The notes beneath the pieces were generated by a model that worked only from the letters and a program-made list of their open reading frames with translations, did not search any database and was not told the origin of the DNA. 64,000 nt of DNA from CAZBJJ01 sp964492245 (GTDB taxonomy: Bacteria; Spirochaetota; Spirochaetia; Treponematales; Breznakiellaceae), in contig CAZBJJ010000003.1 of assembly GCA_964492245.1 (NCBI GenBank), positions 16,787 to 80,786 on the forward strand. The letters are read 5' to 3'. Numbering within the stretch: position 1 is the first letter of the stretch; every line of letters begins with the position of its first letter. The position numbers and the translations under genes were made by a program. Shown piece after piece: positions 1 through 6,278 of this stretch.

Positions 1-379
1 GGGCCTTAAACGACAGGGGCTCCTTAGCCATTTTGTTCAGGGCCAAAAGGCTGTAGGCGGCATTTGCCGAACCAGAGCCCAGGCCGGCCCCCGGTGGGCT
101 GGTTTTCTTTAAAACGCAGGAGAGCCCGAAGTCCTCCCCGCTGGCCCTGCGGAAATCTAATACCGCCCTTGTTACAATGTTTTTTTCGGAGGAAATATCT
201 AAATTGCTTTTCAAATGCCAGCTGCCCGCTTGGGCTTGTCGGGTAAATTCCAATGAATCGCCGTAGTCGATGGGAACAAAGATACTTTCGATAGGATGAT
301 AACCGTCTTGCCGCAGCGGGCCTACAGCAAGGTGGAGGTTTATTTTACTTGGTGTTTCAAGAAATATGCGCTCTGCCAT
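1..379 (-). CDS. ispE: 4-diphosphocytidyl-2-C-methyl-D-erythritol kinase, 5' part only
   Basis: N-terminal 126 residues of IspE; the gene runs off the left edge. IspE is the cytosolic GHMP-family kinase that phosphorylates CDP-methylerythritol in the non-mevalonate isoprenoid pathway. My reading of the reverse strand gives MAERIFLETPSKINLHLAV, then RQDGYHPIESIF, and near residue 100 the GHMP phosphate-binding loop PPGAGLGSGSANAA. These match the family's conserved substrate Lys-Asn region and glycine/serine-rich ATP loop. The start ATG at 379 has no visible Shine-Dalgarno but lies 7 nt after a promoter-like -10. Divergent from the cheX-like gene. Confidence 0.9.
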   Translation of the reverse strand, partial: MAERIFLETPSKINLHLAVGPLRQDGYHPIESIFVPIDYGDSLEFTRQAQAGSWHLKSNLDISSEKNIVTRAVLDFRRASGEDFGLSCVLKKTSPPGAGLGSGSANAAYSLLALNKMAKEPLSFKA

Positions 380-386
380 TTAGGTA

Positions 387-415
387 AGAGTATGCGGGGC
401 AAGTTAAAAAGACAA
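387..415 (-). promoter_or_regulatory. Putative promoter of ispE
   Basis: On the reverse strand, TTGTCT (410-415), a 17-nt spacer and TACTCT (387-392). The -10 ends 7 nt before the ispE ATG, so a leaderless message is possible. The -10 is weak (3 of 6 consensus bases). Confidence 0.35.
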
Positions 416-432
416 GTCTGTTAAATGAATGT

Positions 433-462
433 TTGACGCAGCCTAAATTATAAGCTTATAAT
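433..462 (+). promoter_or_regulatory. Sigma70-type promoter of the cheX-like gene
   Basis: TTGACG (433-438), an 18-nt spacer and a perfect TATAAT (457-462). The -10 ends 6 nt before the ATG at 469, so transcription should start at or next to the start codon. No Shine-Dalgarno fits in this space. Confidence 0.65.
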
Positions 463-468
463 GCCTGA

Positions 469-939
469 ATGAAAGATAAACTATTGAAAGTATTTAAAGA
501 GGCCGCTGCTTCGGTGCTTGCCGAATATGGTTTTGATCAAGTTGATATTTTTGATACAAAACTTAACGACACGCCCCCCGCCTTTGTCTCTATCATAGGC
601 CTAGTGGGACAGGTAAAGGGCTATTTTATATTACAGCTCTGTGGCAGTGCCACCCTTGCAATGGTAAAGCATATGGAAAATTATTTAGGCCTTGTACCCG
701 GCGATGAAGACCGTTCCCGCTGGTGTCGCTCTACGGTTGCCGAAATGGCAAACCAAATTGCGGGGACCGCAGTAGTGCAATTGTCCGAAATTGGCATCGA
801 CTGTATGATTACTCCACCCACCAATTTGAGCGGTGAATCTATCGAAGCCAGTATTCCCACCAGCGATTTTACGAAAGAAATTACCATTAAATTACCTTGG
901 GGAATGATTCACAGTACCTTGGCAATAAAAAATGAATAA
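469..939 (+). CDS. CheX-like chemotaxis phosphatase domain protein
   Basis: A 156-residue cytosolic protein resembling the CheX/CheC family, which dephosphorylates CheY-P in chemotaxis (spirochaetes use CheX as their CheY-P phosphatase). Visible family features are a central segment of the form WCRSTVAEMANQIAG, corresponding to the conserved Glu-x2-Asn helix of CheX, a following hydrophobic helix, and TPPTNLSGESI, which resembles the family's 'PTxxxG' turn. It covers the whole single domain (CheX proteins are about 150-160 residues). No other chemotaxis genes are nearby, so it may be an orphan phosphatase or a CheX-fold protein with another partner. The start at 469 fits a leaderless transcript. 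Confidence 0.75.
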   Translation: MKDKLLKVFKEAAASVLAEYGFDQVDIFDTKLNDTPPAFVSIIGLVGQVKGYFILQLCGSATLAMVKHMENYLGLVPGDEDRSRWCRSTVAEMANQIAGTAVVQLSEIGIDCMITPPTNLSGESIEASIPTSDFTKEITIKLPWGMIHSTLAIKNE

Positions 940-975
940 AAGCTTACATTTTTCTGTTCATTTTAGCTAAACCTG

Positions 976-1005
976 TTGACAATGCATGATTGTCTCAATT
1001 ATGTT
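976..1005 (+). promoter_or_regulatory. Promoter of the Asp-rich protein gene
   Basis: Perfect TTGACA (976-981), an 18-nt spacer and TATGTT (1000-1005), followed by a leader of about 30 nt with GGAG. The same TATGTT -10 with an 18-nt spacer is seen before the peroxiredoxin gene. Confidence 0.55.
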
Positions 1006-1040
1006 TCAAGAGAAAACACTAGCTTAACATGGAGACTTGT

Positions 1041-1319
1041 ATGGTTCGATATGTGGCCATTGATAGCATAAGGCCTGACCTCTGGGCAGAAAAAGCCCCT
1101 ACCGGTGTTCTTCAGTCCCGTTCACGGTTTTCTATGGACGACGGCTTCGAAGACGATTTTGATGATGACGACGATTTCGACGACTTCGACGACGACGATT
1201 TCGACGACGACGATGATGACGATTTCGACGACGATGGTTTCGACGATTTCGACGACGACGAAGAAGATGACGACTTCGATTACGACGACGACTCTTTAGA
1301 CGACGATTTCGACGATTAA
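1041..1319 (+). CDS. Extremely Asp/Phe-rich small protein, unknown function
   Basis: A 92-residue protein I do not recognise. The start at 1041 is preferred over the in-frame ATG at 1029 because GGAG lies at 1031-1034. Residues 1-31 form an ordinary N-terminus (MVRYVAIDSIRPDLWAEKAP). The remaining 61 residues are almost wholly Asp (42) with regularly spaced Phe (10), in units such as DDFDD, with no Lys or Arg. There is no signal peptide. The DNA is an imperfect GAC/GAT/TTC repeat. It has its own consensus promoter, which argues for a real gene. A metal- or cation-binding, or basic-protein-binding, tail is possible but is inference. Confidence 0.7.
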   Translation: MVRYVAIDSIRPDLWAEKAPTGVLQSRSRFSMDDGFEDDFDDDDDFDDFDDDDFDDDDDDDFDDDGFDDFDDDEEDDDFDYDDDSLDDDFDD

Positions 1320-1337
1320 TCGCACTCGGCCCTTTGG

Positions 1338-1405
1338 GGGCGCGCCCATTTTATTCAGGTCGCGCCCGCCCTTATTCAGGGCGCGCCCTTATTTAGGGCG
1401 CGCCC
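1338..1405. repeat. Cluster of GGGCGCGCCC palindromes
   Basis: The perfect 10-bp palindrome GGGCGCGCCC occurs at 1338-1347, 1379-1388 and 1396-1405, with a degenerate copy at 1358-1367, separated by TTATTCAGG-like spacers. The last copy encodes the final residues of RsfS (Trp-Ala-Arg-Pro-Lys). It lies between two converging genes and may act as a bidirectional terminator, though no clear U-tract follows. Confidence 0.6.
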
Positions 1406-1751
1406 AGAGGCGCTCCAGTTCGTAGAAGTTCCTCGCTTCGGCGCTCATCAGGTGCACCACAATACTGCCTAAATCTACCAGCATCCATGTATCCTCGGCA
1501 CTGGTTTTTTTCCCGCTATTGCGTATCTCATAGCCCTTGGCGCGGGCATATTCGCACACATATTTATGAATTGCCGTCCGATGCGTGTTGCTCGTTACCG
1601 TGGCAATGATAAAATAATCTGCCCAGGACGAAAGCCCCCGCAAATCTAATAAACTTACATCAATGCCTCGGTGTTCTTTGGCCAGCTCCACAATAGCTTG
1701 GGCCACTTCCCATTCACTGTCTCGGTTTTCCTTACTGTACATATCTGCCAT
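1389..1751 (-). CDS. rsfS: Ribosomal silencing factor RsfS (iojap/YbeB family)
   Basis: A 120-residue protein of full family length. RsfS binds ribosomal protein L14 on the 50S subunit and blocks joining to 30S, lowering translation in starvation. Visible family signatures are VSLLDLRGLSSWADYFIIA, then a Thr-Ser-Asn-Thr-His turn, and the C-terminal DTWMLVDLGSIVVHLMS. The start ATG at 1751 has AAAGGA upstream. It overlaps the end of the LCP gene by 20 bp and is last in the leftward rplU-to-rsfS gene run. Its last codons lie in a GC-rich palindromic repeat. Confidence 0.95.
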   Translation of the reverse strand: MADMYSKENRDSEWEVAQAIVELAKEHRGIDVSLLDLRGLSSWADYFIIATVTSNTHRTAIHKYVCEYARAKGYEIRNSGKKTSAEDTWMLVDLGSIVVHLMSAEARNFYELERLWARPK

Positions 1752-2925
1752 TAAAATCCTTTCCTAAAATAAGGGTAAAGTCGGTGCCCTCGTCCAATAA
1801 AAACGAAGTGCTAAGCTCTCTTTTTTCCACTCTGATATTTTTGCAGCGAATGACGTTTGCAAAAAGACTTACCGCGTCCTCGTTGCCCATGTGGTCTATA
1901 ATAAGTGTTCTATCGTAATCGTTGTTTTCGGCATTGCCAACGGCCGAGGTATCGTAGCCAAAGCCCTGCAGAAGGTTTGCCGCACGCCTAGCTAGGCCAT
2001 TTGTTGCCGTCCCATTGAGTACGGTTACCGTTTGTACCCGCTCCAGCACCCCACCTTCGCCCTGTTGGCTTAGAGAGGCCAAGGCCTGTTTTACAATGTC
2101 TTTTATTAAAGCGCCATCCCAAAAGGGAAAGAGCATAAGCACGTCGGAGACCATACGGTAGTTTCCTCCAACGCGCTGTGGGTTCAATCTATCGGTATCG
2201 ATGCGCGAAATTACTGTAAGCAATTCTATAAGTGTGCTAGATTTAATATTTTTATCCATCAATGAAAGAAAATAAGATCGCACCCCGGGAGAAAGTAAAT
2301 ACTCATTTTTTTCGGAAATTTCTTTTAATAGGGCCACCATAATGCGCTGGCGGCGGGAATGGAGGAAGGACTCATCCTCGATATCAGTCTTATACAAAAG
2401 CAGGTCCAGGGCCTTTTGGCCATCCAACCTTACCGAACCTGGGGGAATAAGGGTAATTTTTTCCCCATCAATTTCGGAGATTCCCTCGGGCACAAAGACC
2501 TCTATGCCCTGCAGCAGGTCTACTAACTGAATAAAATGTTCGCCACTTATTATAATGCTAAAGGGAATATCTACCGAAAGAATTTGGGCGACCTCTGTCG
2601 TAAAGGGCTGAATATTTTTGCGCGAATAAATGCTGTCTATGCGGTCCATCCGCTTAACCGAGGGCAAAATTTGGCCAATTTCCCCTGGCACATCGAAGAA
2701 GGCTGCCCTTCTGGTCTGCGGGTAGTACATGAGCACAAAACTGGTTACTGGCCGGTCCTCATTTTCTATCACAATTAAGGTATTTAAAATTTTATCGCCC
2801 GAGAGCGCTTCTTCCAGGGGGTTTTCCTTTGCAAAGAGAAAAAAACTTACCAGCCCCCCGGCACACAATAAAATAATGCATATTAAAAGCAGTAAACTGG
2901 CATCCGATTTACCTGTTGATTTCAT
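1732..2925 (-). CDS. LytR-CpsA-Psr (LCP) family envelope protein with LytR_C domain
   Basis: A 397-residue membrane-anchored protein. The start ATG at 2925 has GAGGAGG just upstream; a longer TTG start at 2940 is less likely. An N-terminal transmembrane segment (about residues 10-32) is followed by an LCP domain (about 45-230) and a C-terminal LytR_C domain beginning VTVLNGTATNGLARRAANLL. LCP enzymes normally attach glycopolymers to the cell wall. Here the family's Ser-Asp-Thr and Pro-Arg-Asp motifs read TSF and PGE, while the later HSRRQRIM arginine cluster is kept, so catalysis is doubtful. It overlaps the upstream nadD/yqeK gene by 17 bp. Confidence 0.82.
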   Translation of the reverse strand: MKSTGKSDASLLLLICIILLCAGGLVSFFLFAKENPLEEALSGDKILNTLIVIENEDRPVTSFVLMYYPQTRRAAFFDVPGEIGQILPSVKRMDRIDSIYSRKNIQPFTTEVAQILSVDIPFSIIISGEHFIQLVDLLQGIEVFVPEGISEIDGEKITLIPPGSVRLDGQKALDLLLYKTDIEDESFLHSRRQRIMVALLKEISEKNEYLLSPGVRSYFLSLMDKNIKSSTLIELLTVISRIDTDRLNPQRVGGNYRMVSDVLMLFPFWDGALIKDIVKQALASLSQQGEGGVLERVQTVTVLNGTATNGLARRAANLLQGFGYDTSAVGNAENNDYDRTLIIDHMGNEDAVSLFANVIRCKNIRVEKRELSTSFLLDEGTDFTLILGKDFNGRYVQ

Positions 2926-4081
2926 AGGCCTCCTCGTCAAAAGACTTTAATAACTCAAGGGTATCGCGGTGTATTAGCTCCCCCTTCTGCTGCAGATATC
3001 CGGCCGTTTTGCGCACCACAAGGCGAAAGAGTTCTTCCGGCCCAAGGCTCCAAGACTGGGCACGTAGGTGGGGGTCCACCGAGCTGCGCAGGAACTCCAA
3101 TTTGTCGGCAATATATACGAGCCTTGCAAGCGGGCACATAGCTAGGCGACCAAAGGTATGATAGCGCACCGCATCGAGGATATCGCTATCTTGAATGTCC
3201 CAATGCTTTTTAAGATAGGCCGCTCCAGCCTGGCCGTGCAATAGCCGGGGAGTTTTTAAATCCTCCTCGGCAAAACTGTCTTTTTCCTCTTTTAAGAGTT
3301 CTTTTATGGCCTCGGGCGAAAACTCTTTTGCAATATCATGAACGAGCCCGGCATACCAGGCCCTGTCCGCCCCTTCTCCAAAGCGTGGGGCAAGGAGGCG
3401 GGCGTACTCGGCAACACTTCTACTGTGGACTAGGCGTTTTTCGCTTATCAGTTTTTCAAGTTTTAATTCTGGTCCGGCAGCTGTTCTGTCCCCCATATTC
3501 GGGGCATCAGAATAGCCATAGAGCTGATTTTTGGCAATATAATGCGCCACGGTCTGGCTCAGCCCATCCTGCCATGGCTGTGCGCCGGCAATAAGGGCCC
3601 TAATTTCTTGCGAGCTTATGCTCAGCTCTTGGCTTTCTATGGGCGTATAGGAAAAGGGAAGTGAGGGAGTCTGATGGCCTCCCCGCCGGCAGAGGAGGAT
3701 GTCTGTTTTTTTTAATAGCTCGTCCGATCGGGCCCAATGGGGAATATCGGCGGCGGCATCTGGCCCCACAACGAGGGCTATTTTTTCGGTGGGCTGGTAG
3801 CGCCGGTATATTTCTTCAACACTGTCGATTGTCCTAGAGGCTCCCTGCCGCCGAATTTCTAAGGGATCCACCAAGAGGCCCGCCCTGCCCATAATTGCCC
3901 GCTGCGCCATAGCAAGGCGGTCGCTATCGCTTGCATAGGGAGCATGACTTTTAAATGGATTTTTGGCTGCGGGGACGAGGACCAAAAGGTCCAACTTCCC
4001 CTGTGTTAGCGCGTCCTGGGCAATTGCCACATGGCCCCGATGAATTGGATCGAAGGTGCCACCAAATATCCCCATCCTCAT
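2909..4081 (-). CDS. nadD: Nicotinate-nucleotide adenylyltransferase fused to YqeK-type HD hydrolase
   Basis: A 390-residue two-domain cytosolic protein. Residues 1 to about 190 are NadD, which makes deamido-NAD from nicotinate mononucleotide and ATP: GIFGGTFDPIHRGHVA holds the nucleotidyltransferase HxGH motif and SISSQEIR the Ser-x-Thr/Ser-x-x-Arg motif. Residues of about 210-390 form an HD domain like YqeK, a diadenosine tetraphosphatase: HSRSVAEYA, GLVHDIAKE, HGQAGA, HTFG and ADKLE provide the His/Asp metal ligands. In Firmicutes the two are neighbouring separate genes. The start ATG overlaps the obg stop as ATGA, so the two are translationally coupled. Confidence 0.93.
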   Translation of the reverse strand: MRMGIFGGTFDPIHRGHVAIAQDALTQGKLDLLVLVPAAKNPFKSHAPYASDSDRLAMAQRAIMGRAGLLVDPLEIRRQGASRTIDSVEEIYRRYQPTEKIALVVGPDAAADIPHWARSDELLKKTDILLCRRGGHQTPSLPFSYTPIESQELSISSQEIRALIAGAQPWQDGLSQTVAHYIAKNQLYGYSDAPNMGDRTAAGPELKLEKLISEKRLVHSRSVAEYARLLAPRFGEGADRAWYAGLVHDIAKEFSPEAIKELLKEEKDSFAEEDLKTPRLLHGQAGAAYLKKHWDIQDSDILDAVRYHTFGRLAMCPLARLVYIADKLEFLRSSVDPHLRAQSWSLGPEELFRLVVRKTAGYLQQKGELIHRDTLELLKSFDEEAYEINR

Positions 4082-5109
4082 ACGCCGGTAAGGTCCCCTG
4101 TCCCGCCATCTGATGATGCAGATTCCCCCTGCACGACCATCTGGGCAAAGGCCTGCGAAACCGCCGACAGGCCTTCATCGGTGAACACCGAAATGCCAAA
4201 TATTTTTTCCTCTGGAAGTTTTTCTTCGAGCTCTTTTAGGCGTTCGGGGCAGCCCTCGAGGTCCAGCTTGGTACCAATAAGGACATAATCTTTTTCCAGC
4301 AGCTCCGGCGAAAAACTGGCCAATTCATTTTTTAAAATATCGAAGGCCTCCAGGTAATTTTCCTCGCTTAAATCGATTAAATAGGCCAGCCCACTGGTGC
4401 GCGCAATATGTTTTAAAAAACGCAGCCCCAGTCCCAGCCCCCCACTGGCCCCTTCCAGAATGCCCGGGATATCGGCCAATACAATGTCCCGGTCCCCCAA
4501 AGTTAAAACACCCAGATTGGGAATCTTGGTGGTAAAGGGATAGGGGGCAATTTTGGGGCGGGCATTGGTAAAGCGGTCGAGCAGGCTGGACTTGCCGGCA
4601 TTGGGAAAGCCCACAAAGCCGATATCGGCCATAACCTGAAGCTCTATCTTTAATCGGCGGGCCTCCCCCCTCTTTCCCGGAAGGGCATGGCGGGGGGCCT
4701 GCTTTATCGAAGATTTGAAATGCGTATTCCCCCAGCCCCCATTGCCACCGACAAGGTAGGTAAAATGGGGCGTGTCGTCTTTAAAATCTTTAATAAGCTC
4801 GCCGCTCTCTGCATCCTTAATAACGGAGCCCGGTGGCAGGGGGATATAGACATCCTGGCCCTTTGCGCCATTGCGATTCCGCCCCTCCCCATCCCGGCCA
4901 TTGGCGGCCTTAAAATGCTGTCTTTGGCGCAAATGTACTAGGGTACGCAGGTTTCGCTGGACGACAAAAATAACATCGCCCCCCTTGCCACCATCGCCCC
5001 CCGAGGGGCCTCCTAGGGGCACATATTTTTCCCGCCTAAAGGCCACACAGCCATTGCCACCGTTTCCAGATGAAACCTCGATTAAAGCCTCATCCGCAAA
5101 TCTGTTCAT
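4078..5109 (-). CDS. obg: GTPase Obg/CgtA
   Basis: A 343-residue Obg GTPase, acting in 50S subunit maturation and stress control. Residues 1 to about 155 form the glycine-rich Obg domain (SSGNGGNGCVAFRREK, GGDGGKGGDV). The G domain follows: P-loop GFPNAGKSS, switch II DIPGILEGA, base-specificity TKLD in place of the commoner NKxD, and SVFTDEG. There is no extra OCT domain. The start has AAGGATG upstream. It follows rpmA after a hairpin with a U-run and overlaps nadD by 4 bp, so ribosomal-protein transcription may be partly attenuated before obg. Confidence 0.96.
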   Translation of the reverse strand: MNRFADEALIEVSSGNGGNGCVAFRREKYVPLGGPSGGDGGKGGDVIFVVQRNLRTLVHLRQRQHFKAANGRDGEGRNRNGAKGQDVYIPLPPGSVIKDAESGELIKDFKDDTPHFTYLVGGNGGWGNTHFKSSIKQAPRHALPGKRGEARRLKIELQVMADIGFVGFPNAGKSSLLDRFTNARPKIAPYPFTTKIPNLGVLTLGDRDIVLADIPGILEGASGGLGLGLRFLKHIARTSGLAYLIDLSEENYLEAFDILKNELASFSPELLEKDYVLIGTKLDLEGCPERLKELEEKLPEEKIFGISVFTDEGLSAVSQAFAQMVVQGESASSDGGTGDLTGV

Positions 5110-5120
5110 AAAACATCCTT

Positions 5121-5152
5121 AAACAAAAATGGCACGCCAATAGGCGCGCCAT
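5121..5152 (-). terminator. Hairpin with U-run between rpmA and obg
   Basis: Reverse-strand arms ATGGCGCGCC and GGCGTGCCAT (5143-5152 and 5129-5138) pair fully in RNA with one G-U pair and a 4-nt loop, followed by TTTTTG. This fits a rho-independent terminator or attenuator separating rplU-prp-rpmA from obg-nadD. Confidence 0.7.
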
Positions 5153-5196
5153 GTTACCACAATAGAATAAAAGCCCAAGGCGGCCTTTATTAACGC

Positions 5197-5457
5197 TTAG
5201 GCCTCGTTCTGTAAGCTTACCGTGGCAAGTTTGCGCCCGCGCCGGCTGGTAAAGCCCACATTGCCATCAACTAGGGCAAATAGGGTGTAGTCGGAGCCAC
5301 AGCCCACATTGGGCCCGGGGTGAATGCTCGTGCCGCGCTGGCGCACGATAATAGAGCCTGCATGCACAAATTGCCCGGCCGATGCCTTTAAACCAAGATA
5401 TTTAGGGTTTGAATCGCGGCCATTTTTAGAACCGCTTCCACCTTTTTTACGTGCCAT
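5197..5457 (-). CDS. rpmA: 50S ribosomal protein L27
   Basis: An 86-residue L27, whose N-terminal tail reaches the peptidyl-transferase centre. The sequence begins [20 protein letters not shown] and contains [15 protein letters not shown], both typical. The start has GGAGGA with a 4-nt spacing and no in-frame upstream start, so there is no cleavable N-terminal extension of the kind removed by Prp in Firmicutes, although prp lies directly upstream. Confidence 0.98.
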   Translation of the reverse strand: MARKKGGSGSKNGRDSNPKYLGLKASAGQFVHAGSIIVRQRGTSIHPGPNVGCGSDYTLFALVDGNVGFTSRRGRKLATVSLQNEA

Positions 5458-5468
5458 ATAATCCTCCG

Positions 5469-5795
5469 CTATGAACGTATTTTCAAACTAAGGGCCTTGG
5501 GGAATTCCTCTGCCAAAGAGGCATAGCCCTCTTTTAAAAAGCTTCCCACCGTGCGCAGGGCCTGTTCGCCCTGTTCTGCAGCCCGAATCTCCATCGTAAA
5601 CCGGCCCCGCTCGGGGGCATCGGCCTGAACTTTTAGTCCCGCCTCTTTTACCAAGACCTTTAGGGCTGTCCGCGCAAGTATCGTTGCCGCAGCACAGACA
5701 ATGTCCTGCCCCAATGGCCCTGTATTGGCATGCCCCTGAATTTCGCAGGCTCTTAAAAGACCCTGGCTACTGTATTCAAGGCAAACCTGTACCAC
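5469..5795 (-). CDS. prp: Ribosomal-processing cysteine protease Prp (YsxB family)
   Basis: A 108-residue protein between L21 and L27 genes, starting with GTG 7 nt after the rplU stop. The catalytic region [16 protein letters not shown] carries the family's His and Cys at the expected spacing, so the active site looks intact. In Staphylococcus and relatives Prp removes the N-terminal extension of L27. The L27 encoded next door lacks that extension, so the substrate here is unclear; L27 contact without cleavage, or another target, are possibilities. Confidence 0.9.
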   Translation of the reverse strand: MVQVCLEYSSQGLLRACEIQGHANTGPLGQDIVCAAATILARTALKVLVKEAGLKVQADAPERGRFTMEIRAAEQGEQALRTVGSFLKEGYASLAEEFPKALSLKIRS

Positions 5796-5802
5796 TTGTC
5801 AG

Positions 5803-6114
5803 TTAAGCCCCGACAATTTCTTCTATTCTGATATACGAATACTGCTGGCGATGCCCACGCAGGCGTCGGTAATCTTTTTTGGGCTTATATTTAAAAACAA
5901 GGATTTTTTTATCTCGGCCCTGTTTTTCCAAGACCGCACTTACCTTTGCACCCTTAACATAGGGTGTTCCCACCAAGACCTTTTCGCCGCTTACCAAAAG
6001 CACATTGTCGATATCAATTTTTGTGCCTTCTTCGGCATCAATTTTATCAACCTTAATTAAGGCACCTTTTTCTGCCTTATATTGCTTCCCCTTAAACTCT
6101 ACCAGTGCATACAT
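5803..6114 (-). CDS. rplU: 50S ribosomal protein L21
   Basis: A 103-residue L21, a 23S rRNA-binding protein of the large subunit. It begins MYALVEFKGKQYKAEKG and contains KILVFKYKPKKDYRRLRGHR, the basic rRNA-binding loop. The start has GAGGAAG 7 nt upstream. First gene of the leftward operon rplU-prp-rpmA, with a good promoter about 50 nt upstream. Confidence 0.98.
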   Translation of the reverse strand: MYALVEFKGKQYKAEKGALIKVDKIDAEEGTKIDIDNVLLVSGEKVLVGTPYVKGAKVSAVLEKQGRDKKILVFKYKPKKDYRRLRGHRQQYSYIRIEEIVGA

Positions 6115-6164
6115 AATTTAGCTTCCTCTATAATAATTGGCATTAAAAACTCTTTATTCCCCAT

Positions 6165-6194
6165 TTTATACACCGCAAGAGCGCTCAGGGTCAA
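6165..6194 (-). promoter_or_regulatory. Promoter of the rplU operon
   Basis: Reverse strand: TTGACC (6189-6194), an 18-nt spacer and TATAAA (6165-6170), leaving a leader of about 45 nt with an AT-rich stretch and GAGGAAG. Confidence 0.7.
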
Positions 6195-6234
6195 GTAGGG
6201 AATTAAATTGAGGGGCCAAAAACAGGCCGCAGCC

Positions 6235-6278
6235 CCACCTACCGCTTCACCTACCGCCCCCTCTACCGCCCCATCAGC
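6235..6278. repeat. Imperfect 12-bp tandem repeat after argS
   Basis: Three to four imperfect copies of CTACCGCCCC-type units directly after the argS stop codon. The adjacent GGGGC...GCCCC pair (6212-6236) could form a weak hairpin that ends argS transcription. No gene is seen in 6115-6278. Confidence 0.45.

Noticed and set aside
1105..1299. Thr/Met/Ser-rich forward frame overlapping the Asp-rich gene
   Set aside because: Frame-shifted reading of the same GAC/GAT repeat; the Asp frame has promoter, GGAG and a normal N-terminus.
1338..1405. CRISPR-like array
   Set aside because: Units are only 10-21 bp, palindromic, unequal in spacing, and no cas genes are present.
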